25,502 nt of DNA from Tieghemiomyces parasiticus (lineage: Eukaryota > Kickxellomycota > Dimargaritomycetes > Dimargaritales > Dimargaritaceae). Below, piece after piece: positions 1 through 8,931 of the stretch. Both the position numbers and the translations under genes were made by a program. The DNA lies in NCBI GenBank assembly GCA_027575765.1, contig JANBPT010000702.1:1-25502 (forward strand). The letters are read 5' to 3'. The notes under the pieces are model-generated. The model did no database searches and was not told the DNA's origin. It saw only the letters and a list, made by a program, of their open reading frames with translations. Position 1 is the stretch's first letter; each line of letters opens with the position of its first letter.

Positions 1-997
1 GAGGCCCACTACGCCCCCGGCGGACAGCACCCCCCGGCCTACGGCGATCGACGCGGTCCCGCCGGTTACCCACCCGGGGCTGAGCCTGGACGCGTGCACC
101 ACCCTGGTAACAACCAGCTTCCGCATCACCCCCACCACGGCTATCCCGAAGAACATCCCGAGATAGCACATCGTATGGTAAAGCCCCGCTAATATCACTC
201 TATTTTTTATTTACCAGACTGACTCGGGACGTAGTCAGCGGAGCAGCCCGACTTTGGGCCGTTCTTTCTCTTCGCACCACCCAGCCCTTGCCTTACTAAC
301 CACACCCGTTTGTTTACTGCGATGTTTTTCACTTTCATTACCTACCCTTCGTCCCCGGCAGGCCGGGAGACCTCCCCATCATCAGCCGCCGCCGCACTCC
401 TCTTCTTTACCCAGAAGGGAGGGTGACCCCGGCGATAACCAGTACTACCAAGGGCATGACGACCGTCAACAGCGGGCGTACTATGTAGGTGGGCCCTCGC
501 ACTATTCGCAGCCGCCCCCGCAGGCACCGACTGCCGCCGTCGGCAACGGTGGAGGCGGGCCGCCTGGTCACCCATCTCAACAACAGCACCCATACGGCGG
601 TGGCGGCCACCCGTCTCAGCGGGGAGGCCCCCCGTCAGGCAGCAGTGCGCTGGCGGCCGAGGACAAAAGCGGGGCAGCCGAACTGCTCATTAGCATGGGC
701 CACGAGCAGAAGCATCTACACCGTTCGCCGGTTAATGCTGGCGTCAAGCGGCCGCCAGCCGACGACCACCACCACCAGGGCGGCCCGCCGCCGCCGCGGA
801 ATGGGTCGGGCCCTAATGGTGGAGGTGCATATGGCGGTAGCAGTGGTGGAGACTACCCACACCACGATGCCAAGCGGATGGCCTACGCGGGGTCCATCGA
901 CCACGGCCGCATGGGCGCAAATCAATCCCCTCATGCTGGTCAGCCTGGTCGGTCACCCCGTATGGAGCACCCGACCCATTACCGGGAAAAGAATTAA
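1..997 (+). CDS. C-terminal part of a Gln/His/Pro/Gly-rich low-complexity protein (partial, function unknown)
   Basis: An open frame enters from the left edge (EAHYAPGGQHPPAYGD) and runs to codon 59 (ATG, 175-177); the next codon, GTA, would start an intron. After the intron the frame continues in frame 2 to TAA at 995-997, ending PTHYREKN. The body is low complexity, with runs of P, H, Q, G and S (HHQPPPHSSS, QPPPQAP, GNGGGGPPGH, DDHHHQGGPPPP). One less biased patch, AAELLISMGHEQKHLHR, could be a short alpha-helical interaction motif. No catalytic domain, transmembrane segment or nucleic-acid-binding fold is visible, and the N-terminal part lies outside the window. Such composition is common in fungal transcription regulators and RNA-binding proteins, but no family can be named. 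The gene converges on the ThrRS gene downstream. The reading frame is well supported by its length and even composition; the exon boundary near 178-361 is uncertain. Confidence 0.6.
178..361 (+). other. Candidate intron (two alternative 3' splice sites)
   Basis: The frame from the left edge hits TAA at 190-192, just after GTAAAG at 178. A short intron of 40 nt (178-217, branch-like GCTAAT at 188-193, end TTTACCAG) keeps the phase but adds an odd hydrophobic stretch (LLTTPVCLLRCFSLS). A longer intron of 184 nt (178-361, ACTAAC at 295-300, end CGGCAG) also keeps the phase and removes that stretch, joining HRM directly to AGRPPHHQ. The longer form gives the more uniform protein. The two forms could be alternative splice products. 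Confidence 0.5.
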
Positions 998-1486
998 TTG
1001 GAGCAACTTTACGAAAGGATTAGTTGCTTTTTTTTCTGATCTACTATTCAACCAGAAGTGTGCGTTGCATTTTGTTTTCTTATGTTCACTTGGTGCCGTT
1101 CTTTTTCTTTTTACGAGCCTTGCCGAGTTGCTTCGTCGCCCATACCTTCCCTCGTACATAACCTCTTATGCCTTGTAGTTGTCTTTCCTTAACAACGTAA
1201 TTTAGCCTGATCCCTCCCAGGTAATGCGTTAAAGCGTCCAGCTTCGTCTCTCAGCGAAGTATTTCCAATTGCTATGGCAGGTGCGCATTTCATGGTGTTC
1301 ACTTTGGCTCCTTCGGCCAAAGCGCCTGGCCGGTTGTCGCCTGCGGCTATACATCAGCGCCAGTTTAAACCCAAAAAGATACAGTTGAAGTGTCTACCAC
1401 ATGCTAGTGATTCCTATTGCGTATTACCGGTCCCAGCCTATAAATACTAACTTTAGAGGGCCTAACGTTCCCTGGCCATACAATTA
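998..1486. other. Convergent intergenic spacer
   Basis: This spacer lies between two convergent stop codons, so it should carry both 3' UTRs. It holds a T-rich stretch after 1020 and a stem-loop at 1302-1322 (CTTTGGC / GCCAAAG, 7-nt loop), which is short enough to be chance. No gene or tRNA was seen, and no exact AATAAA in either expected position. Confidence 0.5.
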
Positions 1487-3268
1487 TTACTGGTGTCGGG
1501 CCTGGAGATCACGAAACAAGGCGATACATTGGGCGATCGTCAGCGTACCCAGCTGCTTACCGTCCCGCGCACGCACGCTCACGGTTCCGTTGGTAGCCTC
1601 CTTCTCACCGACCACGAGGATGAAATTATATTGCGCGAGCTGAGCCTCCCGCACCATCCGGTTCAGCGAACGCTGGGTGTCGGCTTCAACGTCAATGTAG
1701 AAGTGTTCGGCGAGTCGGGCCGGGTCAAAATGTGCGCCGGTGGTGTGGTTGTCAGCGGCCCTTGAAGAAACTTCTTGCGAGGGACCATTTTCCAAAGCCG
1801 ATGATGGTGGCGACTGGTAGGTGGCCGGGTGGGCGAGCCAGCGTTGTACCTGCTGGGCGTAAGGTAAAAACTTGTCACCCCCACCGACGGGGATAATCTT
1901 AGCCTGCCGTGGGCTAAGCCAGAAAGGCCACTTGCCGGCGTAGTGTTCGATGAGGATGGCCAACATGCGTTCGAGGGAGCCCAGGATGGCACGATGGATG
2001 ATGACCGGGGTATGCTTGGTGACCGTGGCCGATGGAGTCGTCGATTCTGACGCGGTAGTAGTAGTAGTAGTAGTAGCCACGTCGGTTAACGGCGCCTCTC
2101 CGTTGTAAGATAACCCAAACCGCCTTGGGAGCTGGAAATCTAACTGGATGGTAGCCGTCTGATGAGCGCGTCCGAGAGCATCCCGTACCATGACATCGAT
2201 TTTGGGACCATAAAAAGCCCCGTCCCCAGGCTTCAAAGTCCAGGGTCGCCCGGTTCGTTCCAGCGCCTCCTCCAAAGCCCGCTCGGCCTGATCCCATTCG
2301 GTCAACTCCCCGATATATTTATCGGTAGGCCGTGTCGACAGTGTGAGCTGGTAGTCCGGGAACGCCAGCAACTCGTAGATGCGGTCGAGGAATGTCAGGG
2401 CGTGGGCCATCTCTTCAGCGATCTGGTCCGGCCGACAAAAGATGTGGCCGTCGTCCTGGTGAAATTTACGAACTCGGGTGAGTCCCGAGAGAGACCCGTT
2501 GTTTTCGTTGCGGTGGAGCGGACTGAAATCCGCCAGGCGGAGCGGGAGTTCGCGATAGGACCGGGGTCGTTCGTTGAAGAGGAGACAATGACCAGGGCAA
2601 TTCATGGGCTTGAGGCCGAGAATCTCGTCCGGGCCACCACCGGGTATGGCGTTGAGAGCCTCGGCAGTGGCATCACCACAGCAGCTCGATTGATATGTGG
2701 CGGATAGCAGGCCAGGACCGCCCGCACTACCATTATCCTCGGTTGCCTGGCCTCCTCTCTCCCAGGTGGCCGCGCGGCGCGTCAGCGAGTCCAAATGAAC
2801 ACGGTCCGTTACGATAAACATATCGTCGGCATAGTTCTGCCAGTGCCCTGACGTCTCCCACAGGGTCTTCTTATAAATCAGCGGCGTCATGACCTCATCG
2901 AACCCATAGAAGCGGTACCCGGCTCGTAGTGTGTCGAAGATCCGCTGGGCAATGCGCGTGCCGTGCGGCAGGAGGAACACCGAGCCAGGGCTAACGTCCG
3001 AATGGAACGTGAAGAGGGCTTGGGCTTGACCGATCACCCGGTGATCGCGCTCGGCGGCAATGGACGTGCGGTCAGAGGCGGAGGTCGAGCCACGGTGAGG
3101 CCTGGCTTTGGGGCTCGCTGGTTTGGTTTCCGTTGGGGACTTGGTGGCTAGTGTACGTGTGCCGTCGTGCCAGGTTGGTACAGCCCGCTTGGCAAGTAGC
3201 CGCACGTGGGGCCCGGCAGTACGTGGGACACGGGCGGACCGTAACGTCAGGCGGAGCATCTTGAGCAA
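1487..3268 (-). CDS. MST1: Mitochondrial threonyl-tRNA synthetase
   Basis: Class II synthetase that charges mitochondrial tRNA-Thr with threonine, acting in the mitochondrial matrix. It has 593 residues. Residues 1-45 form a basic, Ser/Thr/Arg-rich presequence without acidic residues up to the first Asp at 35, as expected for import. The catalytic core starts near 75. Motif 1 covers about 103-130, motif 2 is at 250-278 (LHRNENNGSLSGLTRVRKF then HQDDGHIF), and motif 3 is at 422-442 (HRAILGSLERMLAI). The three zinc ligands that select threonine are present: C224 in MNCPGH, H275 in DGHIF and H425 in IIHRAI. The anticodon-binding domain runs from about 455 to the end. TGS and editing domains are absent, as in mitochondrial ThrRS of fungi. 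There are three insertions: about 60 residues at 156-216, a poly-Thr/Ser segment at 394-420, and a segment near 482-518. The gene is intronless. The ATG at 3268 is chosen because it opens the presequence. Confidence 0.95.
   Translation of the reverse strand: MLKMLRLTLRSARVPRTAGPHVRLLAKRAVPTWHDGTRTLATKSPTETKPASPKARPHRGSTSASDRTSIAAERDHRVIGQAQALFTFHSDVSPGSVFLLPHGTRIAQRIFDTLRAGYRFYGFDEVMTPLIYKKTLWETSGHWQNYADDMFIVTDRVHLDSLTRRAATWERGGQATEDNGSAGGPGLLSATYQSSCCGDATAEALNAIPGGGPDEILGLKPMNCPGHCLLFNERPRSYRELPLRLADFSPLHRNENNGSLSGLTRVRKFHQDDGHIFCRPDQIAEEMAHALTFLDRIYELLAFPDYQLTLSTRPTDKYIGELTEWDQAERALEEALERTGRPWTLKPGDGAFYGPKIDVMVRDALGRAHQTATIQLDFQLPRRFGLSYNGEAPLTDVATTTTTTTASESTTPSATVTKHTPVIIHRAILGSLERMLAILIEHYAGKWPFWLSPRQAKIIPVGGGDKFLPYAQQVQRWLAHPATYQSPPSSALENGPSQEVSSRAADNHTTGAHFDPARLAEHFYIDVEADTQRSLNRMVREAQLAQYNFILVVGEKEATNGTVSVRARDGKQLGTLTIAQCIALFRDLQARHQ
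2055..2076. repeat. (GTA)n microsatellite inside the ThrRS gene
   Basis: Seven GTA units on the + strand read as ACT-type codons on the coding strand and give a run of about seven threonines (near residues 399-405) in an insertion just before motif 3. Its length stays a multiple of three, so the frame is kept. It is likely to vary in length between strains. Confidence 0.85.
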
Positions 3269-3392
3269 GAATGAGGGAAGGTGGAATGAGCGAGTGGAAT
3301 TATATGCAAAGTGTAGGCGACGGGGGGCACCGATCTTAACTGTTTAGCCGTGGGACGCCTGGTTAAGGCCGCAACGCTGGGCGGAATCAACC

Positions 3393-3418
3393 ACCCAGGA
3401 CGCTGAAAGCTCCTGGGT
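3393..3418. repeat. Stem-loop 1 upstream of ThrRS
   Basis: ACCCAGGA (3393-3400) pairs with TCCTGGGT (3411-3418). The intervening C-GCT-GAA-AGC adds three more pairs after a bulged C, leaving a GAA triloop. It lies 125 bp upstream of the ThrRS start codon. Confidence 0.6.
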
Positions 3419-3469
3419 TCCTTTCATTAAAATTGGTAGTCTGGTCATAAAGGCGCCGAGTGAGGTATA

Positions 3470-3516
3470 ATTAGCCCCACAGCCCACCACTTCCAACGTC
3501 GGCTAGTGGGGCTAAT
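3470..3516. repeat. Stem-loop 2: perfect 11-bp inverted repeat
   Basis: ATTAGCCCCAC (3470-3480) is the exact reverse complement of GTGGGGCTAAT (3506-3516), with 25 nt between. It could be the ends of a very short inverted-repeat element or a protein-binding dyad. Its role is unknown. Confidence 0.65.
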
Positions 3517-3562
3517 AGCTAGCCTATTGCCTTCCGGTGGCTGCTGGCGTAGCATGAGTGTT

Positions 3563-3574
3563 GGGGGGGGGGGG
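3563..3574. repeat. Homopolymer of 12 G
   Basis: Twelve consecutive G on the + strand, between stem-loops 2 and 3. Similar runs occur in other spacers of the window (16398-16408 G, 17318-17329 C). Confidence 0.9.
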
Positions 3575-3609
3575 CTCTGGGCGACTTGGAGGGTTAGTTC
3601 ACTACCGCA

Positions 3610-3651
3610 GCTTCGGCTCTAAGGCACTCGCCTAGAGGTGCCTTCCGAAGC
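3610..3651. repeat. Stem-loop 3: 14-bp stem with a 4-nt bulge
   Basis: GCTTCGG (3610-3616) pairs with CCGAAGC (3645-3651), and AAGGCAC (3621-3627) pairs with GTGCCTT (3638-3644). CTCT is bulged on the 5' arm and the loop is 10 nt. This is too long a match to expect by chance at this spacing. Confidence 0.7.
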
Positions 3652-5104
3652 CATCATGACCTACACTAAACCACACCAAACAGTTTAATTTTAAAGGGTG
3701 AGGTATTCTACCGTAGCCTGGTGAGTTGAAAAATACTGTGTAAGGTTCGACGACAAGAGTTCTTTAGCAATATTGAGATCCTCAACCATGGATGGCCTAC
3801 ACAATCTAATGGCAAGTCGGGAGCAGTGGGCCGACAGGTCTTCATCAAGCCTCCATCCTGGGCGTGCCCAAATGTAATGATAGTTCCCGCAGTTCTAACG
3901 GTAAATGCCGGCCGGCTAAGGGGCATAGCAACCGACCGGCGGTGGCCGGACGTAAACAATGTAAGTGTCGGTGGCTTACTTGGAGATAGGTAAGTGGGTT
4001 GCTTGAGTAGTCCTTTCAAGCTCCAAAGCGTGTGCTATGGCGAGCCCGAGAGAGCGAAGGAGGGGATGTCCCAGCTCTCTGTCCGATCCACGCCGAGGGG
4101 GGGGGAGGGTACCAGATTGTAAGGTTTAGCGGACGAGAACCAAAAATTAGGATTCTAGTGCGAAAAAGTATGGAAGAGTATATCGCCAGCGCGATAGAGC
4201 CAGCACCGACTATCCCAGGTCGGGCTTAAATAATTAGATACTTAGAAAGGCCTGTGATCCGAAAAGTTCGGACCGAGAGGCTGGCCCACCTTTTGGCCCC
4301 ATTCCATGTCATTAAACCCGCACCAAGGCTACATTGCTCTACTCTAGCTAATTCCGCCTTCATTGCCTCCCTCACCCACATCCCGATGAGCCTGAGTTGC
4401 AGCGCCGTACAGCCCCCTTAGCGTTCCCAAGCTCTGACGTTCTTTATCAGTATAACCATTTAGAATTCTCATGGCGATGTGATATTTAGCGTGCAGTTTT
4501 TCTGATCCACTTGGTGTCCCCAGACAAGTAATCATTGCCATATCTAATTGTTTATCGTCATTCATCTCTCCTTTTTTTTACTGTCTCATCATTTACTATC
4601 CTAACTTTTTATAATACCAACTTAGCGTGAATATCTTGACGAACCCGCCTCACACTTCCAACTTATTAGCGATTTCAACCCGCGCGGTTATTAATCACTC
4701 CCGGCTAAAATCCCAGTCGGATAATTCCGGTGAACTGTGGTATACAATGTGAGCTAACCCAACCCCCTCTGGGTGTGATCTACTGAAAGCAAACGATTCT
4801 TATCTCGTTGGTTTCTCCCCGGTTATTATTTACGCTCTGCCTACTCACTAGCGATCTCTTAACTTAGTTGCGCGATGACTCTACAATAATACAGAGGCAG
4901 ACGTGCTCATCTTCTCAGAAAGAACCGAACGTGACCGAAGGGGCGCCATGGCTAGGCGTCACCTCTCCCTTCCGGCTGGTTTCAACGGCAGGCCTAGTTT
5001 GCCCTGCAGACAGGAATCATGCCATTTTTTGTCCCGTAGGTTTGTCTTTCGAGCCTATACAAGCGACGTCATAATATACCGGGGTTACTACGACATCCAA
5101 TAAG

Positions 5105-5110
5105 TTTATT
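5105..5110 (-). terminator. Candidate poly(A) signal of SUB2
   Basis: AATAAA on the minus strand, about 120 nt downstream of the SUB2 stop codon at 5230-5232. It is the only exact match close behind that gene. Confidence 0.4.
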
Positions 5111-5229
5111 CCTACTAATTCTACAAGAGTCGAGGATGGGAACAGTTTAAAAGCACATAACGAAAACCAAACAAGGAAAGCGTCGACAGAATGCCTTATC
5201 CGGTTCGTACATAAAAAACGAGGCAAGGC

Positions 5230-6767
5230 CTAAGCATTCATGTAAGTGGACACATCAATCTGCTCGGGCATCTCAGGGATAGACACCTCAAAACGATCCT
5301 GAATGTTTTTCAGATACTCCTTATCCTCGGCACTCGACACGAACGAAATGGCAAGACCCTTGGTACCGAAACGGCCAGCACGGCCGACGCGGTGAAGGTA
5401 CTGGTCGGGACTATCGGGAATGTCGTAGTTGATGACGATGTTAACACGCTCTACGTCAATACCGCGCCCGAAGATGTCGGTGGCCACAACGATACGGTGG
5501 GTAAAGTCCTTAAAGGCCTGGTACAGTCTGATACGCTCGGACTGCTCGAGTCCACTGTGGATAGCGATACTGGGGAAGTTGGCGCTCACCAGCAGCGCGC
5601 TGAGAGCCTTAGCGCGGGCAACAGACTTAACGAAGATGCACACTTGGTTGAACTCGAGAGTATCAAGGAGGTCGCTAAGCTTACGGTTCTTCTTGTCGGC
5701 GGGAAGTTCAACAAAAAACTGCTGCAGACCGTGAAGGGTCAGTTTGGTCTCATCGTCGACAAAGATCTCATGCGGGTTTTGCATAAACTTGCGGCAAATC
5801 TCGCGGGTCTCCTTCTTCATGGTGGCAGTGAACATCATGACCTGCTTGTGGTGCGGGGTGGCCTTGAAGATCTCCTGGATGGAGCGGCGCATGTCTACAA
5901 AACGAATGGAGAGTAAAATACATGATTGGGTTAGATCACAGTCCATGGCGGCGACGTTAAGGGATACAAGTGGTCGTACGGCCACAATCTCAGAAAGTAG
6001 AACTAGTTGTCGTCATGGCCGCGGAATCGGAGAGACCCCGCAGACACAATCAGAGAGCTGGGTTAAGAGCAAGTTTGCTATCATCACGTAATAGGCACTA
6101 GTGAGAAAACGGCAGAGTAGAAAGGGGACTTACCGATCGTGTCGATGAGACGGTCGCACTCATCAAGGACAAAGTGCTTGACGTGGCTGGCGTCCAGAAT
6201 CTTATCGCGAATCAGACCCATGACGCGACCGGGAGTACCGACAATGATGTGAGGCGAGGTGGCCTTGTTCTTGAGCAGGGCCTCGTCCTCCTTGACGGGG
6301 GTTCCGCCGTACAGCACGGAGGTGCGGACCTCGGGCATATACTTGCTGAAGCGGGCGTACTCGTTCTTGATCTGGTAGGCCAGCTCGCGGGTGTGGCATA
6401 GAACCAAAACGGCGACCTCACCATCGACCGGCTCGATCTGCTGGAGAGTGGCCAGGACGAACACGGCGGTCTTCCCCATCCCGGACTTAGCCTGGGAGAT
6501 GATGTCCATGCCTAGGATGGCCTGCGGGATGCACTCCTGCTGCACCTCCGAGGGGTGCTCGAAACCAGAGTCAACGATGGCGCGGAGAAGCTCAGGCTTG
6601 AGCAGGAAATCACGGAAACCAGTCGAGTGCATCGACACGTAACTACCCTTCTTATCGCCACTCTCAGCCTCTGCGGGCTTCTCCTCCTTGGCCACCTCGG
6701 TGGTGACCGGGGCGAGGGTTTCCTCCTCCTCGTCGTAGTCAATGAGATCCTCGTTGTGATCGGCCAT
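5230..6767 (-). CDS. SUB2: ATP-dependent DECD-box RNA helicase, SUB2/UAP56 family (two exons)
   Basis: Nuclear RNA helicase needed for spliceosome assembly and for loading the TREX mRNA-export complex. The coding sequence joins 6767-6134 and 5894-5230 on the minus strand, giving 432 residues, the usual size for UAP56/Sub2. The start [16 protein letters not shown] gives the acidic N-terminus typical of the family. Motifs in order: Q-motif region [14 protein letters not shown] (68-81), motif I AKSGMGKT (93-100), Ia TRELAYQI (126-133), Ib GTPGR (177-181), II DECD (202-205), III TAT (234-236), [11 protein letters not shown] (349-358) and [10 protein letters not shown] (379-386). DECD in place of DEAD is the hallmark of the family. 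Oddities compared with typical UAP56: motif III reads TAT instead of SAT, and motif VI reads HRVGRAGR instead of HRVARAGR. The open frame continues upstream of the ATG to 7115, but that part has no family similarity and is read as leader. Confidence 0.95.
5895..6133 (-). other. Intron of SUB2 (239 nt)
   Basis: On the minus strand it begins GTAAGT, contains the branch-like CTAAC shortly before the end, and ends TTTTGTAG. It splits the codon for Asp212 (G|AC) and joins [10 protein letters not shown] to [10 protein letters not shown], matching the continuous helicase core. The intron falls just after motif II. Confidence 0.92.
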
Positions 6768-8505
6768 TGTGATGTTGGGTAGCGAAACGTGGAACTGCGG
6801 GTCGGTAAGCGGTCGTGAGCGAGTCCGGGTTGCAGGGGATATGGTGGAGAGGGTTAGATTTGGGCACCATGACCATCGGACTGAACTGTAAGCAGGAACT
6901 TGCACGATGGAGGGAGCACTAGACGACCACTCAAGGCACCGAGATGAGGAGGGATTCCAAGAGACAATCCGTAATGCCAATGTTGACGTCGGCATCTGTA
7001 CCCGCCTAGCGATGATAACTAGGGGAAAGATACACACCCAACCCAGACGTGAAACCGTCGCGTGGAGGTTCGATCTACGTAACCGTAGGACCTTAGACAT
7101 GCGCACACTACACAATGACTATCTTGTGGGTGGCATGGTCGACCAAGACCACAATCCACAGCAATCTCGAAAAGGAGAGCCATTTCGGCCGGGGAGTGAG
7201 TTTCTGACCACAGGTAGAGAGGTACCTAGGGTGAGCGCGTCAGCCTGGCTTTGGCTACCGGGATCACGAAGTCCGGTACGCTTGCAAGGTAGAACTGAGC
7301 GCTTCACGCATTGAATTGGTTGTTACCGCTTGGGTCTAAAGAGACGCACAAGGTAACCCGGGTGTGGAGGAGCCAGATCGGCATTTCGCTCATCTCGATG
7401 GCCTTGGTGTGGCCGACGTGGGATGCTAGGGTGTCGACATGATGTGCAGGTGGGCGACCAAGGTATAACGGCTGGAGAGGGATCTTTACCTGAAGAGATG
7501 AAGACCGTGGAGAGTCGTGAAGAACGAAATAGGTAGATCCGGGTACGGGATCCGACGAAATGCAAAACGTAAAAGTGTACAAGAGAGTAGGGGCCGAAGG
7601 GTGGCAGCGGAAGATGTATACAGGGAGGGCAGCTGGTGGGAGGAAATGGTACAGAATGCAAAAAAAAAAAAGCGCGAGACACGTTCGGGAAGGTGGGAGG
7701 TCTGGTTGGGAAAATGTAGATGGGAGGTATCGGAGTGTACAGGAGTGGCAGGCGTAGAGGAGCTACGATTGGGTGGTGAAAGTTTAGCAGAGGGGGAATC
7801 TGCTACACATGCATACTGGATTCACGACGGGCTGGACGAGGCTACCAATAAGTAGTCGCGGCCCAAGCCACCCGTCGGCGTAGCCCTACCCATGTTGGCC
7901 TGTATCCCTCCGTTCTACCACCGATTTACCAAGAGTAAAGGCCACACTATGAAAACTTTTGCTAACTATCAATCTTTTACCGGCGGGTAGAATTTTTTTT
8001 CCCCGACAGGCGGCCCTGCGAAAGCCCCTGCTAAGATAGGGTACTGCACTGGTACCGCTGACTTTTAGTACGAAGACCGGCAAGACGTACCCCTGTATAA
8101 CCTACCCCTTGACTATCCTCTCCAATCACCACCACCATCCTTCTGCAAGGTTCCAGCTCCCCGTATGCTGGCCACATTGCCTGCTGCTCTCGCCTTGGTC
8201 TATAAAATTTTATCCACTGTCAATCACAATTAATAGGTCATGTGATTTTTATCTAGTGGCCCATAGATGGATCATTCTGTCTGCTCGGTGAGATGTAATA
8301 CCCTGCTGCAGCATATCAAAATCGGTGAAATCGTTAAGGTACACCTGCTGCTTTACTGTAAAAGAGGCCATACACGGCTAATACAAGTGACTTAGTGGGT
8401 ACCCGTCCCGTGTGACTATTAAAGTCGTGTAAATAGAGTGGGGAATATATAACTATCAGCAGTGGTGGTACGGGCAAGGAAGTTAAACTTACCTAGAGGC
8501 GAGAC
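6768..8505. other. Intergenic spacer upstream of SUB2
   Basis: About 1.7 kb. The part next to SUB2 should hold its promoter and leader; no TATA box is seen at the distance used by other genes here. Overlapping short ORFs on both strands around 7119-7855 look like chance. A run of 11-12 A lies near 7660. No RNA gene was recognised. Confidence 0.45.
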
Positions 8506-8931
8506 CTAACCTGCAATTTGGAAGCTGACGACCAAGTTAGAGGCACGTACGTTGTCCTTAGCGTGAACGTACATACTTTTGACGCTCTGGAAGACCAATT
8601 TCTTCTTGGCAAGCTTGTTAGCCTTGAGTCGGCTACCAGCCGCGAAGGTCGCGGGGTTGTAGCCGTCGTCGGGAGGGTAGATACTGACATTGTAGCCCTT
8701 GCCACCGTGGCTCCCTTTGAAGCCTAGGTCATCATTACCATACCCTCCGTCGTTACCCCCATTGTAACCATTGGAACGGTAACCACCACTATAGCTTTTG
8801 CCATGGTACTACAGGCCACTGTGGCCGCTGTCGCGTCCCTTGCCACTATTCAATTCACCCCCGTCGATGGTGGGTCCCTGGCTGGTGATGAAGGGGAATA
8901 GAAAAGCACTGTCGGTGATAGCAAACTTCAT
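8506..8931 (-). pseudogene. Decayed paralogue of the 10165-11457 secreted protein
   Basis: Read on the minus strand from ATG at 8931 to TAG at 8508-8506, this is a 142-codon frame with one internal TAG at codon 41 (8811-8809). It begins MKFAITDSAFLFPFITSQGP, aligned with MKLLILASACLIALVAAQDP of the intact gene 1.2 kb away. It then has a Gly/Ser/Tyr-rich middle and a C-terminal domain with the same pattern: GYNPATFAAGSRLKANKLAK against GYSPTIFAVDNNIKANKFSK, followed by KKLVFQSVK against QKLAYQNVK. The GTK repeats and IYRR sites of the intact copy are absent. The signal peptide is also damaged (charged TDS inside the hydrophobic core). Apart from the TAG no frameshift is needed, so inactivation is either recent or the stop is read through. 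An intron removing the stop in frame is not apparent. Confidence 0.8.

Larger units (their letters stand above)
3269..5229. other. Long intergenic spacer (ThrRS promoter side, SUB2 3' side)
   Basis: About 2 kb without a supportable gene. It contains the promoter of the ThrRS gene (leftward), three stem-loops at 3393-3651, a run of 12 G at 3563-3574, and the 3' flank of SUB2. Short ORFs at 3708-4019, 4032-4229, 4344-4565 and 4868-5103 show no recognisable domain. Confidence 0.5.

Noticed and set aside
4344..4565. 73-codon minus-strand ORF in the ThrRS-SUB2 spacer
   Set aside because: Even composition but no recognisable domain, signal peptide or conserved neighbour; too short to support alone.
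5392..5916. 174-codon + strand frame opposite SUB2 exon 2
   Set aside because: Antisense shadow of a strongly conserved helicase exon.
6768..7115. Upstream extension of the SUB2 open frame
   Set aside because: The extension is basic and unlike any SUB2 N-terminus, whereas [16 protein letters not shown] matches the acidic start of the family.
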